A stretch of 64,000 bases of DNA from positions 1 to 64,000 of the forward strand of contig DATIBC010000090.1 of assembly GCA_035457725.1 (NCBI GenBank). The letters run 5' to 3'. This document shows, one piece after another, positions 34,697-43,404 of the stretch. The notes beneath the pieces are model-generated. The model worked only from the letters and a program-made list of their open reading frames with translations. It had not been told where the DNA came from and did not search any database. Made by a program: the position numbers and the translations under genes. Origin of the DNA: DATFES01 sp035457725 (GTDB taxonomy: Bacteria > Pseudomonadota > Alphaproteobacteria > CACIAM-22H2). Each line of letters begins with the position of its first letter. The first letter of the stretch is position 1.

Positions 34697-37600
34697 TCAA
34701 ATCTCCTGTACGTCGATGATGCCAGGGACGGAATGCAAGGCTTGCCGCGTCGCGGCGCTGATCGCGTACGCGCCGGGGAGGGCCACCTCCACGGTCCGCT
34801 CCCCGCCAAGATCGAGCACCACGGCGACCCGTCCGCGTCCGCGGCGCTCGCGTTCGATCAACTTCTTCAGCTCGATGATCGCCCCGCCATCGTTGAGCGC
34901 CACTTTGAGACCGGCGGCGGCGCTTGCTGCCGCCTCGTCCAACGGCTGAATCGACTGGGCCAATAGCTTCACGCTATCCTCTTCGAGGCGAGCGTCCGTC
35001 GAAACCAAGAGCGGCTTGCCGGACGCAAGCGCTTCGCGTGAGGCCGACAGGACCTCGGAGAATACCGTCAGTTCGAATGCGCCGCCGGCGTCCGACATCT
35101 GAACGAACGCGAAGCGGTTGCCGCGCGCCGAAGTCCGTTCCTGCTTGCCGATCACCGTGCCGGCGAGTTTGACCCGCGCGGCGCCACCGGCGGACAGGCG
35201 CGCCGCCAGCTCGCTCGAGCGCAACACGCCGAGGCGCGCCAGCCCCTTGGCGTAGGCGTCGAGCGGATGGGCCGACAAATAGAAACCGATCGCCTCGAAC
35301 TCGTTGCCGAGCCGCTCGTGCAGCGGCCAATCCGCCGTCTGCGGCATCTTCGGCGCCTGGGCCGGCGCGCTCGCCGCGCCAAATAGATTGGTCTGGTTGC
35401 TGGACCGCTCCTCGGCCGCCGATTGCGCGATCTTCAGCAGCGTATCGACGGCGGCGAAGGCGCGCGCGCGATTGGACTCAAGCGAATCGCAAGCGCCCGC
35501 CTTGATCAGGCCTTCGAGTTGACGCTTGTTGACATGTTTGGCGTCCAACCGCATGGCGAAATCGAAAAGATCCTTGAATGGTCCGCCGCGCTCGCGCGCC
35601 GCCGTCAACTCGACCATCGCCGCGTGGCCGACATTGCGGATCGCAGCCAAGGCGTAGCGGACCGCCCCGACGCCCCCGCCGTCAGCGAATTCGACGGTGA
35701 AGCCCGCGCTCGAGCGATTGACGTCGGGGGGCAGCAGCTTGATGGCGAGTCGATCGAGCTCCTGTCGAAACAGGTTGAGCTTGTCGGTGTTCCCCATATC
35801 GAACGTCATTGAGGCGGCGAAGAACTCGACCGGGTAGTTCGCCTTGAGATACGCCGTCTGATAAGCGATCAGCCCATATGCCGCGGCATGGCTCTTGTTG
35901 AACCCGTACCCGGCGAACTTCGCCACCTGATCGAAGATGTGCGAGGCTCGCGCTTCCGGGACACCGCGCGCCATCGCCCCTTCGACGAACGTCTTGCGTT
36001 GAGCGTCCATCTCCGACTTGATCTTCTTACCCATCGCGCGGCGCAGCAGATCGGCGCTACCCAACGTGTAGCCGGACAGCACCTGGGCGATTTGCATGAC
36101 CTGCTCCTGATAGATCATCACGCCGTAGGTCTCCTTGAGGATGCCTTCCAGCGAGGGGTGCAGGTAATCGGGCGTTTCGTGTCCGTGCTTGCAAGCGGTG
36201 TATTTCGGGATGTTCTCCATCGGCCCGGGGCGATAGAGCGCCACCAACGCGACGATGTCCTCGAACCGGTCGGGCCGCATGCGGCGCATGGCGTCGCGCA
36301 TGCCCGAGCTTTCAATTTGGAACACCCCCATCGCCTCGCCGCGGGCCAGCATCTCGTAGGTCTTGGCGTCGTCGAGCGGCAGGTTCGACAGATCGATCGC
36401 CACGCCGCGCGCGGCCAGTAGCTCGACCGCACGCTGGAGCACCGACAATGTCTTGAGGCCGAGGAAATCGAACTTCACCAGCCCGGCGGCCTCGACGTAT
36501 TTCATGCTGAACTGGGTCGCCGGCAGCGAGGAGCGCGGGTCGCGATAGAGCGGCACCAACTCCTCCAAGGGCCGATCGCCGATGACCACGCCCGCGGCGT
36601 GCGTCGAGGCGTGGCGATACAGCCCCTCGAGCTTGAGCGCGATGTCGATCAGCCGCGCCACCTGCTCGTCGGTGCGACGCATCTCCTGCAAGAGCGGTTC
36701 GCCGTCGATCGCCTGCTGCAGCGTCACGGGATTCGCCGGGTTATAGGGCACCAGTTTGCAGATACGATCGACCTGCCCGTAGGGCAGGCCCAGAACGCGA
36801 CCGACGTCGCGCAACACGGCGCGCGCCTGGAGCTTGCCGAAGGTGATGATCTGGGCGACGCGGTCGTGGCCGTACTCGTCCTGGACGTAGCGGATCACCT
36901 CGTCGCGCCGCTCCTGGCAAAAATCGACATCGAAATCCGGCATCGACACGCGTTCGAGGGTCAAGAACCGCTCGAACAGGAGGCCGAAACGCAGCGGATC
37001 GAGGTCGGTGATGGTGAGCGACCATGCGACGACCGAGCCGACGCCGGAGCCGCGGCCCGGACCGACCGGGATTCCGCGCTGCTTGGCCCAGCGGATGAAG
37101 TCGGCGACGATCAGAAAATATCCGGCGAATCCCGCCTTGACGATGACGTCGAGTTCATAGGCCAAACGTTCCCGGTAGCGCCTCGAGGCGTCCTCGCGCT
37201 CCGCCGGGCCCATGTCCGGACGCAATACTCGCTCGGCGAGGCGATCGTCCAGCCCATTTGCCGCCAGCTCGCGCAATACCTCCTCCGCGCCACGTCCTTC
37301 GATCGAGGGTGGGGTCGGCAGGATGGGCTGCCGAGCCCGTAGGATAAAGGCGCAACGGCGCGCAATGACCAGCGTGTTGTCCGCCGCCTCCGGAAGGTCG
37401 GCGAATAGCTCGCGCATTTCGCTCGCCGACTTGAATCGATGCTCGGGCGTGAGCCTTCGGCGATCGGCCTCGGCGACGTGGCGGCCATCGGCGATGCATA
37501 ACAGCGCGTCATGCGCCTCGTACATGGCGGCGTCGGTGAAATAAACCGCGTTGGTTGCCACCAGCGGCAGACCGAGCTTGTCGGCAAGATCGAGCAACCC

Positions 37601-38167
37601 CGCCTCGATGCGCGCCTCCGAATCAAGGCCGTGGCGCTGCAATTCGACATATAGGCGGCCGGGAAACGCGCTGGCGAGCCGCGCCAGCATCGCCTCGGCG
37701 GCGGCGGCCTGGCCGTCGTGCAGCAGCCGGCCCACTGCGCCGCCCAGACCGCCGGTGAGCGCGATCAATCCCTCGGCGTAGCGCTCGACGAGCGCGAGCG
37801 GCGCCTGCGGCGCTTCGCCGACATCGGTTTCGAGATACGCCTTGCTGCTGAGCTTGGCGAGATTGCGGTAGCCCGCCTCATTTTGCGCCAGCAACACGAG
37901 TTCGTCGGGTGCTGCCGCGCGGCCGCCGCGCATCGCCTCGCCCTCGCGCCGTACGGCAAGCTGGCAGCCAATGATCGGCTGCACTCCGGCCTCGGCGGCA
38001 GCCAGCGAGAACTCGAGCGCGCCGAACAGGTTTCCGGTATCGGCGATGGCGACCGCCGGAAAGCGCTCGCGCCGGCAGAGGTCGACGAGTTGTTTGATCT
38101 TTACCGCCCCCTCGGACAGCGAGTAGGCGGAATGGACGCGGAGATGGACGAAATTTGAATGGGGCAT
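34697..38167 (-). CDS. dnaE: DNA polymerase III subunit alpha
   Basis: 1156 aa replicative polymerase. The N-terminal PHP domain begins FVHLRVHSAYSLSEGAVKI. The C-family catalytic block SMPDFDVDFCQERRDEV carries Asp411 and Asp413, aligned with the E. coli catalytic pair. VGPGRGSGVGSVVAW, YRHASTHAAGVVIG and FAGYGFNKSHAAAYG are further polymerase signatures. The OB domain and C-terminal region follow (VKLAGTVIGKQERTSARGN). The ATG at 38167 (MPHSNFVHL) matches family starts; an upstream in-frame start at 38209 is rejected. Confidence 0.96.
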   Translation of the reverse strand: MPHSNFVHLRVHSAYSLSEGAVKIKQLVDLCRRERFPAVAIADTGNLFGALEFSLAAAEAGVQPIIGCQLAVRREGEAMRGGRAAAPDELVLLAQNEAGYRNLAKLSSKAYLETDVGEAPQAPLALVERYAEGLIALTGGLGGAVGRLLHDGQAAAAEAMLARLASAFPGRLYVELQRHGLDSEARIEAGLLDLADKLGLPLVATNAVYFTDAAMYEAHDALLCIADGRHVAEADRRRLTPEHRFKSASEMRELFADLPEAADNTLVIARRCAFILRARQPILPTPPSIEGRGAEEVLRELAANGLDDRLAERVLRPDMGPAEREDASRRYRERLAYELDVIVKAGFAGYFLIVADFIRWAKQRGIPVGPGRGSGVGSVVAWSLTITDLDPLRFGLLFERFLTLERVSMPDFDVDFCQERRDEVIRYVQDEYGHDRVAQIITFGKLQARAVLRDVGRVLGLPYGQVDRICKLVPYNPANPVTLQQAIDGEPLLQEMRRTDEQVARLIDIALKLEGLYRHASTHAAGVVIGDRPLEELVPLYRDPRSSLPATQFSMKYVEAAGLVKFDFLGLKTLSVLQRAVELLAARGVAIDLSNLPLDDAKTYEMLARGEAMGVFQIESSGMRDAMRRMRPDRFEDIVALVALYRPGPMENIPKYTACKHGHETPDYLHPSLEGILKETYGVMIYQEQVMQIAQVLSGYTLGSADLLRRAMGKKIKSEMDAQRKTFVEGAMARGVPEARASHIFDQVAKFAGYGFNKSHAAAYGLIAYQTAYLKANYPVEFFAASMTFDMGNTDKLNLFRQELDRLAIKLLPPDVNRSSAGFTVEFADGGGVGAVRYALAAIRNVGHAAMVELTAARERGGPFKDLFDFAMRLDAKHVNKRQLEGLIKAGACDSLESNRARAFAAVDTLLKIAQSAAEERSSNQTNLFGAASAPAQAPKMPQTADWPLHERLGNEFEAIGFYLSAHPLDAYAKGLARLGVLRSSELAARLSAGGAARVKLAGTVIGKQERTSARGNRFAFVQMSDAGGAFELTVFSEVLSASREALASGKPLLVSTDARLEEDSVKLLAQSIQPLDEAAASAAAGLKVALNDGGAIIELKKLIERERRGRGRVAVVLDLGGERTVEVALPGAYAISAATRQALHSVPGIIDVQEI

Positions 38168-38299
38168 GGCGCGCGACCGACTCTCGCGGCAGCTCGCCCG
38201 AGTCGTCAAGCCAAGAGCGCGACTGCGGGCCGCAGCCTCGCCGCGCTGCTGCGCGCGGCGCCGGGATTGGTTGCCTGCGGGCTCTGCGCGGCCGCGGCC

Positions 38300-38983
38300 C
38301 TATCCCGGAACCAGGATGCCATCCATGAGCGCGACGACGCGGTCCAGCCGCTTGGCAAGTTCGGGATTGTGGGTGGCGACCAGCGCGGCGAGCCCTGTGG
38401 TGCGCGCCAGTTTGAGCAGCTCGTCGAACACCGCATCGGCGGTGTGCGGGTCGAGATTACCGGTCGGCTCGTCGGCAAGAAGCACCTGTGGATCGTTGGC
38501 AATGGCACGCACGATCGCGACGCGCTGCTGCTCGCCGCCCGATAGGCGCGCCGGCCGATGCGTCTCGCGCGCGGCAAGGCCGACCAGCGCGAGCAGTTTG
38601 CGCGCTTTGGCGGCCGCCGTCGTCCGCTCCACGCCGGCGATGAGCTGAGGCATCATGACGTTCTCGACCGCCGAGAACTCCGGCAGCAGGTGGTGAAACT
38701 GATAGACGAACCCGAGATAACGTCGGCGCATCATCGTCCGATCGTGGTCGGACATGTCGGAACATGGCGCCCCGCCAAGGCGAACCTCGCCGGCGTCGGG
38801 GCGCTCCAATAAACCGGCGACGTGGAGCAGCGTCGACTTGCCGGCGCCCGACGGCCCGACGAGTGCGACGCATTCGCCTGGCCGCAACAACAGCGAAGCG
38901 CCGCGCAGCACCTCGAGCGGTGCTCCGGCCTGCGGAAACCGCCGTTCGAGATGGACCAGCTCGAGAGCGGGCGCGCTATTCAT
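38300..38983 (-). CDS. lolD: Lipoprotein-releasing system ATP-binding protein LolD
   Basis: 227 aa ATPase of the LolCDE complex, which extracts lipoproteins from the inner membrane for transfer to LolA. Walker A is GPSGAGKSTLLHVAG, the signature is LSGGEQQRVAIVRAI and Walker B is VLLADEPTGNLD. LGFVYQFHHLLPEFSAVENV is typical of the LolD/MacB group. The start overlaps the lolC stop by 8 bases. A 132-base GC-rich gap with no evident gene separates it from dnaE. Confidence 0.95.
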   Translation of the reverse strand: MNSAPALELVHLERRFPQAGAPLEVLRGASLLLRPGECVALVGPSGAGKSTLLHVAGLLERPDAGEVRLGGAPCSDMSDHDRTMMRRRYLGFVYQFHHLLPEFSAVENVMMPQLIAGVERTTAAAKARKLLALVGLAARETHRPARLSGGEQQRVAIVRAIANDPQVLLADEPTGNLDPHTADAVFDELLKLARTTGLAALVATHNPELAKRLDRVVALMDGILVPG

Positions 38984-40223
38984 AGCGCAGCGCCTCGACA
39001 GGATCGAGCCGCGCCGCGCGCCACGATGGATAGATCGTCGCGAGGAAGGATAGGCCGAGCGCCATCAGCACGACCGCGACGACCTCCATCGGATCGACCT
39101 TGGCCGGCAGGCGCGACAGGAAATAAATCTCGGGCGAGAACAGCGGCGTTCCGGTGAGGCTCTGCAGCCACTGGCGGATTGTCTCGATATTGGCGGTGAA
39201 TAATATTCCGAGCACGAAGCCGGCGAAGGTGCCGATGACTCCCACGCTGGCCCCGGAGAGGAAGAAGATGCGCATGACCGCGCCGCGCGTGGCGCCCATC
39301 GTGCGCAAAATTGCGATATCGCGCGCCTTGTCCTTCACCAGCATGATCAGGCTGGAGATTATGTTGAACGCCGCCACCAGGATGATCAGCGTCAAGATCA
39401 GGAACATCACGTTACGCTCGACCTGGATCGCATTGAAGAAGCTGGAGTTCGCCTGCTGCCAGTCGAAGAGACGCACGCTGGCGCCAAGCGCACGCGAGAT
39501 CTGCCAGCGCACGTCGCGCACTTGGTCGGGGTGTTCAAGCATCACCTCGACGCCCGAAACGCCGTTGCCGAGGCGGAAGAAGACCTGTGCGGCTTCCAAC
39601 GGCAGGAAGATGAAGCTCGAATCGTATTCGAACATCCCGACTTCGAAGATCGCGACGACGCGGTAGGCGCGGGTGCGAGGCGTCGTGCCGAACGCGGTTA
39701 CGTTGCCTTGCGGCGAGATGAGCGTGATGTTGTCGCCGAGCGACAGCCCGAACTTGTTGGCCATTCGCGCGCCAATCATCGCCACGTCCTCGCCCTTGAA
39801 ATCGGCCACCTCGCCGGCGCGGATGTTGCTCGCCAGCAGCGGCCTTGCCCCGAGATCGGCGGCTCGCACGCCACGCACCAACGCTCCGGCCGAAACGCCG
39901 TTAGCCGTCGCCAGTACCTGCCCTTCGACCAGCGGCGAGGCGCTTCGTACGCCCGCGACGTTGCGGATTGCGGCGGCGACTTGATCGTATTCGGCCAGTG
40001 GCTTGCCTTGCCCGTAAACGGTCAAATGTCCGTTGAGGCCGAGGATACGGCCCAGCAGTTCCTCGCGAAATCCGTTCATCACCGCCATGACGATGATGAG
40101 AGTCGCCACGCCGAGCGCGATGCCGAGCAGCGAGAACCCGGCGATCACCGAGATGAAGCCCTCCTGTCGCCGGGCGCGCAGATAGCGCCCCGCCATCATG
40201 CGTTCGAACGCGTCGAAGGCCAT
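38976..40223 (-). CDS. lolC: Lipoprotein-releasing system transmembrane protein LolC/LolE
   Basis: 415 aa. An N-terminal membrane helix (FISVIAGFSLLGIALGVATLIIVMAVMNGF) is followed by a large periplasmic domain (about residues 50-270) and three C-terminal helices with the FtsX-like segment LVKDKARDIAILRTMGAT. Alphaproteobacteria usually have a single LolC/E-type gene, which then acts as a homodimer with LolD; only one is present here. Located 6 bases downstream of proS. Confidence 0.94.
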   Translation of the reverse strand: MAFDAFERMMAGRYLRARRQEGFISVIAGFSLLGIALGVATLIIVMAVMNGFREELLGRILGLNGHLTVYGQGKPLAEYDQVAAAIRNVAGVRSASPLVEGQVLATANGVSAGALVRGVRAADLGARPLLASNIRAGEVADFKGEDVAMIGARMANKFGLSLGDNITLISPQGNVTAFGTTPRTRAYRVVAIFEVGMFEYDSSFIFLPLEAAQVFFRLGNGVSGVEVMLEHPDQVRDVRWQISRALGASVRLFDWQQANSSFFNAIQVERNVMFLILTLIILVAAFNIISSLIMLVKDKARDIAILRTMGATRGAVMRIFFLSGASVGVIGTFAGFVLGILFTANIETIRQWLQSLTGTPLFSPEIYFLSRLPAKVDPMEVVAVVLMALGLSFLATIYPSWRAARLDPVEALRYE

Positions 40224-40229
40224 CGGGCG

Positions 40230-41552
40230 CTACGGGGCGGGCGCGGCGAGCCGGTCGAGCGCCGCGTCGATCGACAGCTCCTCGCGCTCGCCCGAACGGC
40301 GACGCTTCAGTTCCACCTTGCCCGCCTTGAGGCCACGCGGGCCGACGACGAGCTGCCATGGAAGTCCAATAAGATCCATGGTGGCGAACTTCGCGCCCGC
40401 GCTTTCGCCGCGATCGTCGTAAAGCACCTGCTTTCCGGCGAAGCGGAGCCGGTTGTAGATATCGCTCGACACCGCGTCGCACCGCGCATCGCCGGCGCGC
40501 AGATTGACTAGACCGACGTCGAAGGGCGCCACGCTGTCGGGCCAGATGATGCCGTTTTCGTCGTGGCTCGCTTCGATGATGGCACCCACCAGGCGCGATA
40601 CGCCGATGCCGTACGAGCCCATCTCGGGCGTGATCGACTCGCCGTTCGGTCCGGCGACGAGCGCGTTCATCGGCTTGGAGTACTTGGTTCCGAAATAAAA
40701 GATGTGGCCGACCTCGATGCCGCGCGCCTTGCGCAGTCGTTCCGGAGGTACCGGGCAGCGATCCGGGTCGTGCTTTTCGACCGTCGCGGCGTATTTTGAC
40801 AGCCATTGCTGCACCAACGGCTCGAGATCCTGCTCGAAATCGACATCGAGCCGCGCCATGTCGGCATCGAACCAAGCGACATCGCAATAAACCTCGCTCT
40901 CGCCGGTGTCGGCGAGAATGATGAACTCATGGCTGAGATCGCCGCCGATCGGCCCGGTATCGGCGCGCATCGGAATCGCCTTGAGGCCCATTCGCGCAAA
41001 GGTGCGCAGATAGGCGACGAACATCTTGTTGTACGAGTGCTTGGCCCCTTTGGCGTCGACGTCGAACGAGTAATTATCCTTCATCAGAAACTCGCGTCCG
41101 CGCATGACGCCGAATCGCGGCCGCACTTCGTCGCGAAATTTCCACTGGATGTGATAGAGGTTCTTCGGCAAGTCGCGGTAGCTCTTTACGTACGCGCGAA
41201 CAATGTCGGTGATCAACTCTTCGTTGGTCGGTCCATAGAGCAGCTCGCGATCGTGCCGGTCGACAATGCGCAGCATCTCCTTGCCATACACTTCATAGCG
41301 CCCGGACTCGCGCCACAGCTCGGCCGGCTGAACGGTCGGCATCAGCAGTTCCTGCGCTCCGCTGCGGTCCTGCTCCTCGCGGACGATCTGCTCGACCTTC
41401 TTCAGCACGCGAAAACCGAGCGGCAGCCACGAATAGATTCCGGCGCTCGACTGCCGAATCATGCCGGCGCGCAGCATCAAGCGGTGCGAGACGATCTGGG
41501 CCTCGCTCGGAGTTTCCTTGAGCGTCGGCATGAAAAAGACCGAGAGACGCAT
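40230..41552 (-). CDS. proS: Prolyl-tRNA synthetase (short, alphaproteobacterial type)
   Basis: 440 aa class II synthetase. Motif 1 and neighbours appear as HRLMLRAGMIRQSSAGIYSWLPLG, motif 2 as QWKFRDEVRPRFGVMRGREF and motif 3 as YGIGVSRLVGAIIE (each in part of a longer conserved block). The C-terminal anticodon domain follows. The ~180-residue inserted editing domain of E. coli ProS is absent, as is normal in this group. The ATG at 41552 (MRLSVFFMPTLKE) matches family starts; the longer open frame upstream covers the permease gene on the other strand. Confidence 0.95.
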   Translation of the reverse strand: MRLSVFFMPTLKETPSEAQIVSHRLMLRAGMIRQSSAGIYSWLPLGFRVLKKVEQIVREEQDRSGAQELLMPTVQPAELWRESGRYEVYGKEMLRIVDRHDRELLYGPTNEELITDIVRAYVKSYRDLPKNLYHIQWKFRDEVRPRFGVMRGREFLMKDNYSFDVDAKGAKHSYNKMFVAYLRTFARMGLKAIPMRADTGPIGGDLSHEFIILADTGESEVYCDVAWFDADMARLDVDFEQDLEPLVQQWLSKYAATVEKHDPDRCPVPPERLRKARGIEVGHIFYFGTKYSKPMNALVAGPNGESITPEMGSYGIGVSRLVGAIIEASHDENGIIWPDSVAPFDVGLVNLRAGDARCDAVSSDIYNRLRFAGKQVLYDDRGESAGAKFATMDLIGLPWQLVVGPRGLKAGKVELKRRRSGEREELSIDAALDRLAAPAP

Positions 41553-41786
41553 ACGTCGATCCGAACCGGTTGTGGCGGCCAGACTGGCGGCCGCCGACTT
41601 TAGGCAATGCGCCGATGCGATGCAAAAGCCGGGCGTCGGCCGGCCCTCTTCTAGCGCAACGATCCGGAATCTTGTAGTGTTTTGGCGGCTGGCACGCAAA
41701 ATCTGGTAGGTAGCGGCCTTCAGGGAGTTTTCGGCTTGCCGCCAGGAGAATAGTTGCCGCACCAAGCGGCAGAAACAGGGGGCACT

Positions 41787-43076
41787 GTGCTCGATCGATT
41801 CTTTCAACTGTCGGAGCATCGTACCGACGTACGCACCGAGGTTTTGGCCGGCCTCACCACCTTCCTGACGATGGCTTACATCGTCTTCGTCAATCCCTCG
41901 ATCCTCGCCGCGGCCGGCATGGACCAAGGTTCGGTCTTCGTCGCCACCTGCCTGGCCGCAGCCCTCAGCACGTTCATCATGGGGTTGTACGCCAATTACC
42001 CGATCGCCTTGGCGCCGGGCATGGGGCTCAACGCTTACTTCGCCTTCGCGCTGGTCAAGGGCATGGGATTGACCTGGCAAACGGCGCTTGGCGCGGTGTT
42101 CATTTCCGGACTGCTCGCCCTGTTGTTGAGCGTATCCCCGGTGCGCGAATGGCTGTTCAACGCCATTCCCAAGACCCTGAAGATGGCGATCTCCGCCGGA
42201 ATCGGGCTGTTTCTCGGCATCATCGCGTTGCAGAACGCCGGCATTATCGCCGATCATCCGGTGACGCTGGTGACGCTGGGCAACGTCAAGACGTGGCAGG
42301 TGGCGCTATGCGCCGCTGGCTTCGTGCTCATGGTCGCGCTCGACGCGCGCGGCGTTCCGGGGGCGATCATCATCGGCATACTCGCCACAACCCTGCTCGG
42401 CGTCGCGCTTGGGATCACGCCGTTCCGTGGCGTCGCTTCGCTGCCGCCGAGCCTCGCCCCGACGCTGTTCCAACTCGATCTCCTGGGCGCGCTCGAGGTC
42501 GGGTTGGTGACCATCATCATCGTGCTGCTGTTCGTCGACCTGTTCGACACCGCCGGAACTCTGGTCGGCGTCGCGCACCGCGCGGGGCTTTTGGCGCCGG
42601 ATGGAACGCTGCCACGACTGCGCCGCGCGCTGATCGCCGACAGCTCGGCGACGATGATCGGCTCATTGCTCGGCACTTCCAACACGACGAGCTACATCGA
42701 AAGCGCGGCCGGGGTGAAGGCCGGCGGCCGGACAGGCCTTACCGCGGCGGTGGTGGGCGGCTTGTTCCTGCTCGCTCTCTTCTTTTCGCCACTCGCCGCC
42801 ACGGTCCCGAGCTACGCCACCGCGCCGGCGCTGCTTTATGTCGCCTGCCTGATGGCCCGCGGCATGACCGAAGTCGACTGGGAAGATGCGACGGAATACG
42901 CGCCCGCCGTGGTCACCGCGGTCGCCATGCCCCTGACCTACTCGATCGCCCATGGAATCGCGTTCGGCTTCATCACCTACGCCGGCTGCAAGCTCCTCAG
43001 CGGCCGGCCTCACGAGGCCAGCATGGCGGTCTACGCGCTGGCGGCGATGTTCCTGCTCAAATTCGCTTTCACCTGA
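41787..43076 (+). CDS. NCS2-family purine permease, AzgA type
   Basis: 429 aa inner-membrane proton symporter likely taking up adenine, guanine or hypoxanthine. It has about 12-14 hydrophobic segments. Family blocks include EVLAGLTTFLTMAYIVFVNP, ALAPGMGLNAYFAF, LFVDLFDTAGTLVGVA and SSATMIGSLLGTSNTTSYIES. I chose GTG 41787 because an AGGGGG lies five bases upstream and VLDRFFQL is the expected opening; a TTG at 41754 is the alternative. It is divergent from proS, with a 234-base gap in which I find no recognisable riboswitch. Confidence 0.9.
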   Translation: MLDRFFQLSEHRTDVRTEVLAGLTTFLTMAYIVFVNPSILAAAGMDQGSVFVATCLAAALSTFIMGLYANYPIALAPGMGLNAYFAFALVKGMGLTWQTALGAVFISGLLALLLSVSPVREWLFNAIPKTLKMAISAGIGLFLGIIALQNAGIIADHPVTLVTLGNVKTWQVALCAAGFVLMVALDARGVPGAIIIGILATTLLGVALGITPFRGVASLPPSLAPTLFQLDLLGALEVGLVTIIIVLLFVDLFDTAGTLVGVAHRAGLLAPDGTLPRLRRALIADSSATMIGSLLGTSNTTSYIESAAGVKAGGRTGLTAAVVGGLFLLALFFSPLAATVPSYATAPALLYVACLMARGMTEVDWEDATEYAPAVVTAVAMPLTYSIAHGIAFGFITYAGCKLLSGRPHEASMAVYALAAMFLLKFAFT

Positions 43077-43174
43077 CCGAGCGGCGTTCCGACATCGGCG
43101 TGAACCGCGCGAAAACCCGCGCAAATCGGCCAAAAATTCGTGACTTCGGGCTGCCGCCTGGGTATAGTCCGACC

Positions 43175-43265
43175 GCTTGAGGCGCGTATAAAAAATAGCG
43201 CGCGGCCCAAGTTTAGGGAGATCAAAGGCCTGGCGAGGGTTGTTCCTCGGCCAGGCCAGTTTTTT
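43175..43265 (+). ncRNA. Candidate small RNA (two hairpins, intrinsic terminator)
   Basis: A transcript starting about 7 bases after TATAGT (43163-43168) and ending at the T-run would be ~91 bases. It would hold a first stem (43182-43189 with 43195-43203, one bulged G, A-rich loop), a single-stranded middle and the terminator stem. No match to a known RNA family is recognised. It could instead be only the 3' end of the permease message. Confidence 0.3.
43227..43265 (+). terminator. Intrinsic terminator downstream of the permease gene
   Basis: A GC-rich stem GGCCTGGCGAGG / CCTCGGCCAGGCC (one bulged G, loop GTTGTT) is followed by AGTTTTTT. It lies 150 bases past the permease stop on the same strand. 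On the opposite strand only a short T-run follows, so the plus direction is favoured. Confidence 0.8.
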
Positions 43266-43404
43266 GCCGTAAACTTCCGAAATTGACCGGGTTTTGTCGT
43301 TGAAGCGCGCCGCCGGGCACAGCATATCCGTTGTTTCACGGCGATTTTCTCGTTTTGATTGTTACGTTGATGATGAACGCATCTTCGGATAGTACTACCA
43401 GCGC

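Larger units (their letters stand above)
43077..43404. other. Intergenic region with terminator and possible small RNA
   Basis: 328 bases between the permease stop and the glycosyltransferase start, with no convincing ORF. It contains a promoter-like pair (GTGACT at 43140-43145 and TATAGT at 43163-43168, 17-base spacer), an A-loop hairpin (43182-43203) and an intrinsic terminator (43227-43265). The last ~140 bases before the glycosyltransferase are moderately AT-rich and probably hold its promoter. Confidence 0.6.

Noticed and set aside
41553..41786. Possible purine riboswitch before the AzgA-type permease
   Set aside because: I could not find the three-stem junction or conserved loop bases of purine or PRPP-type riboswitches by eye.
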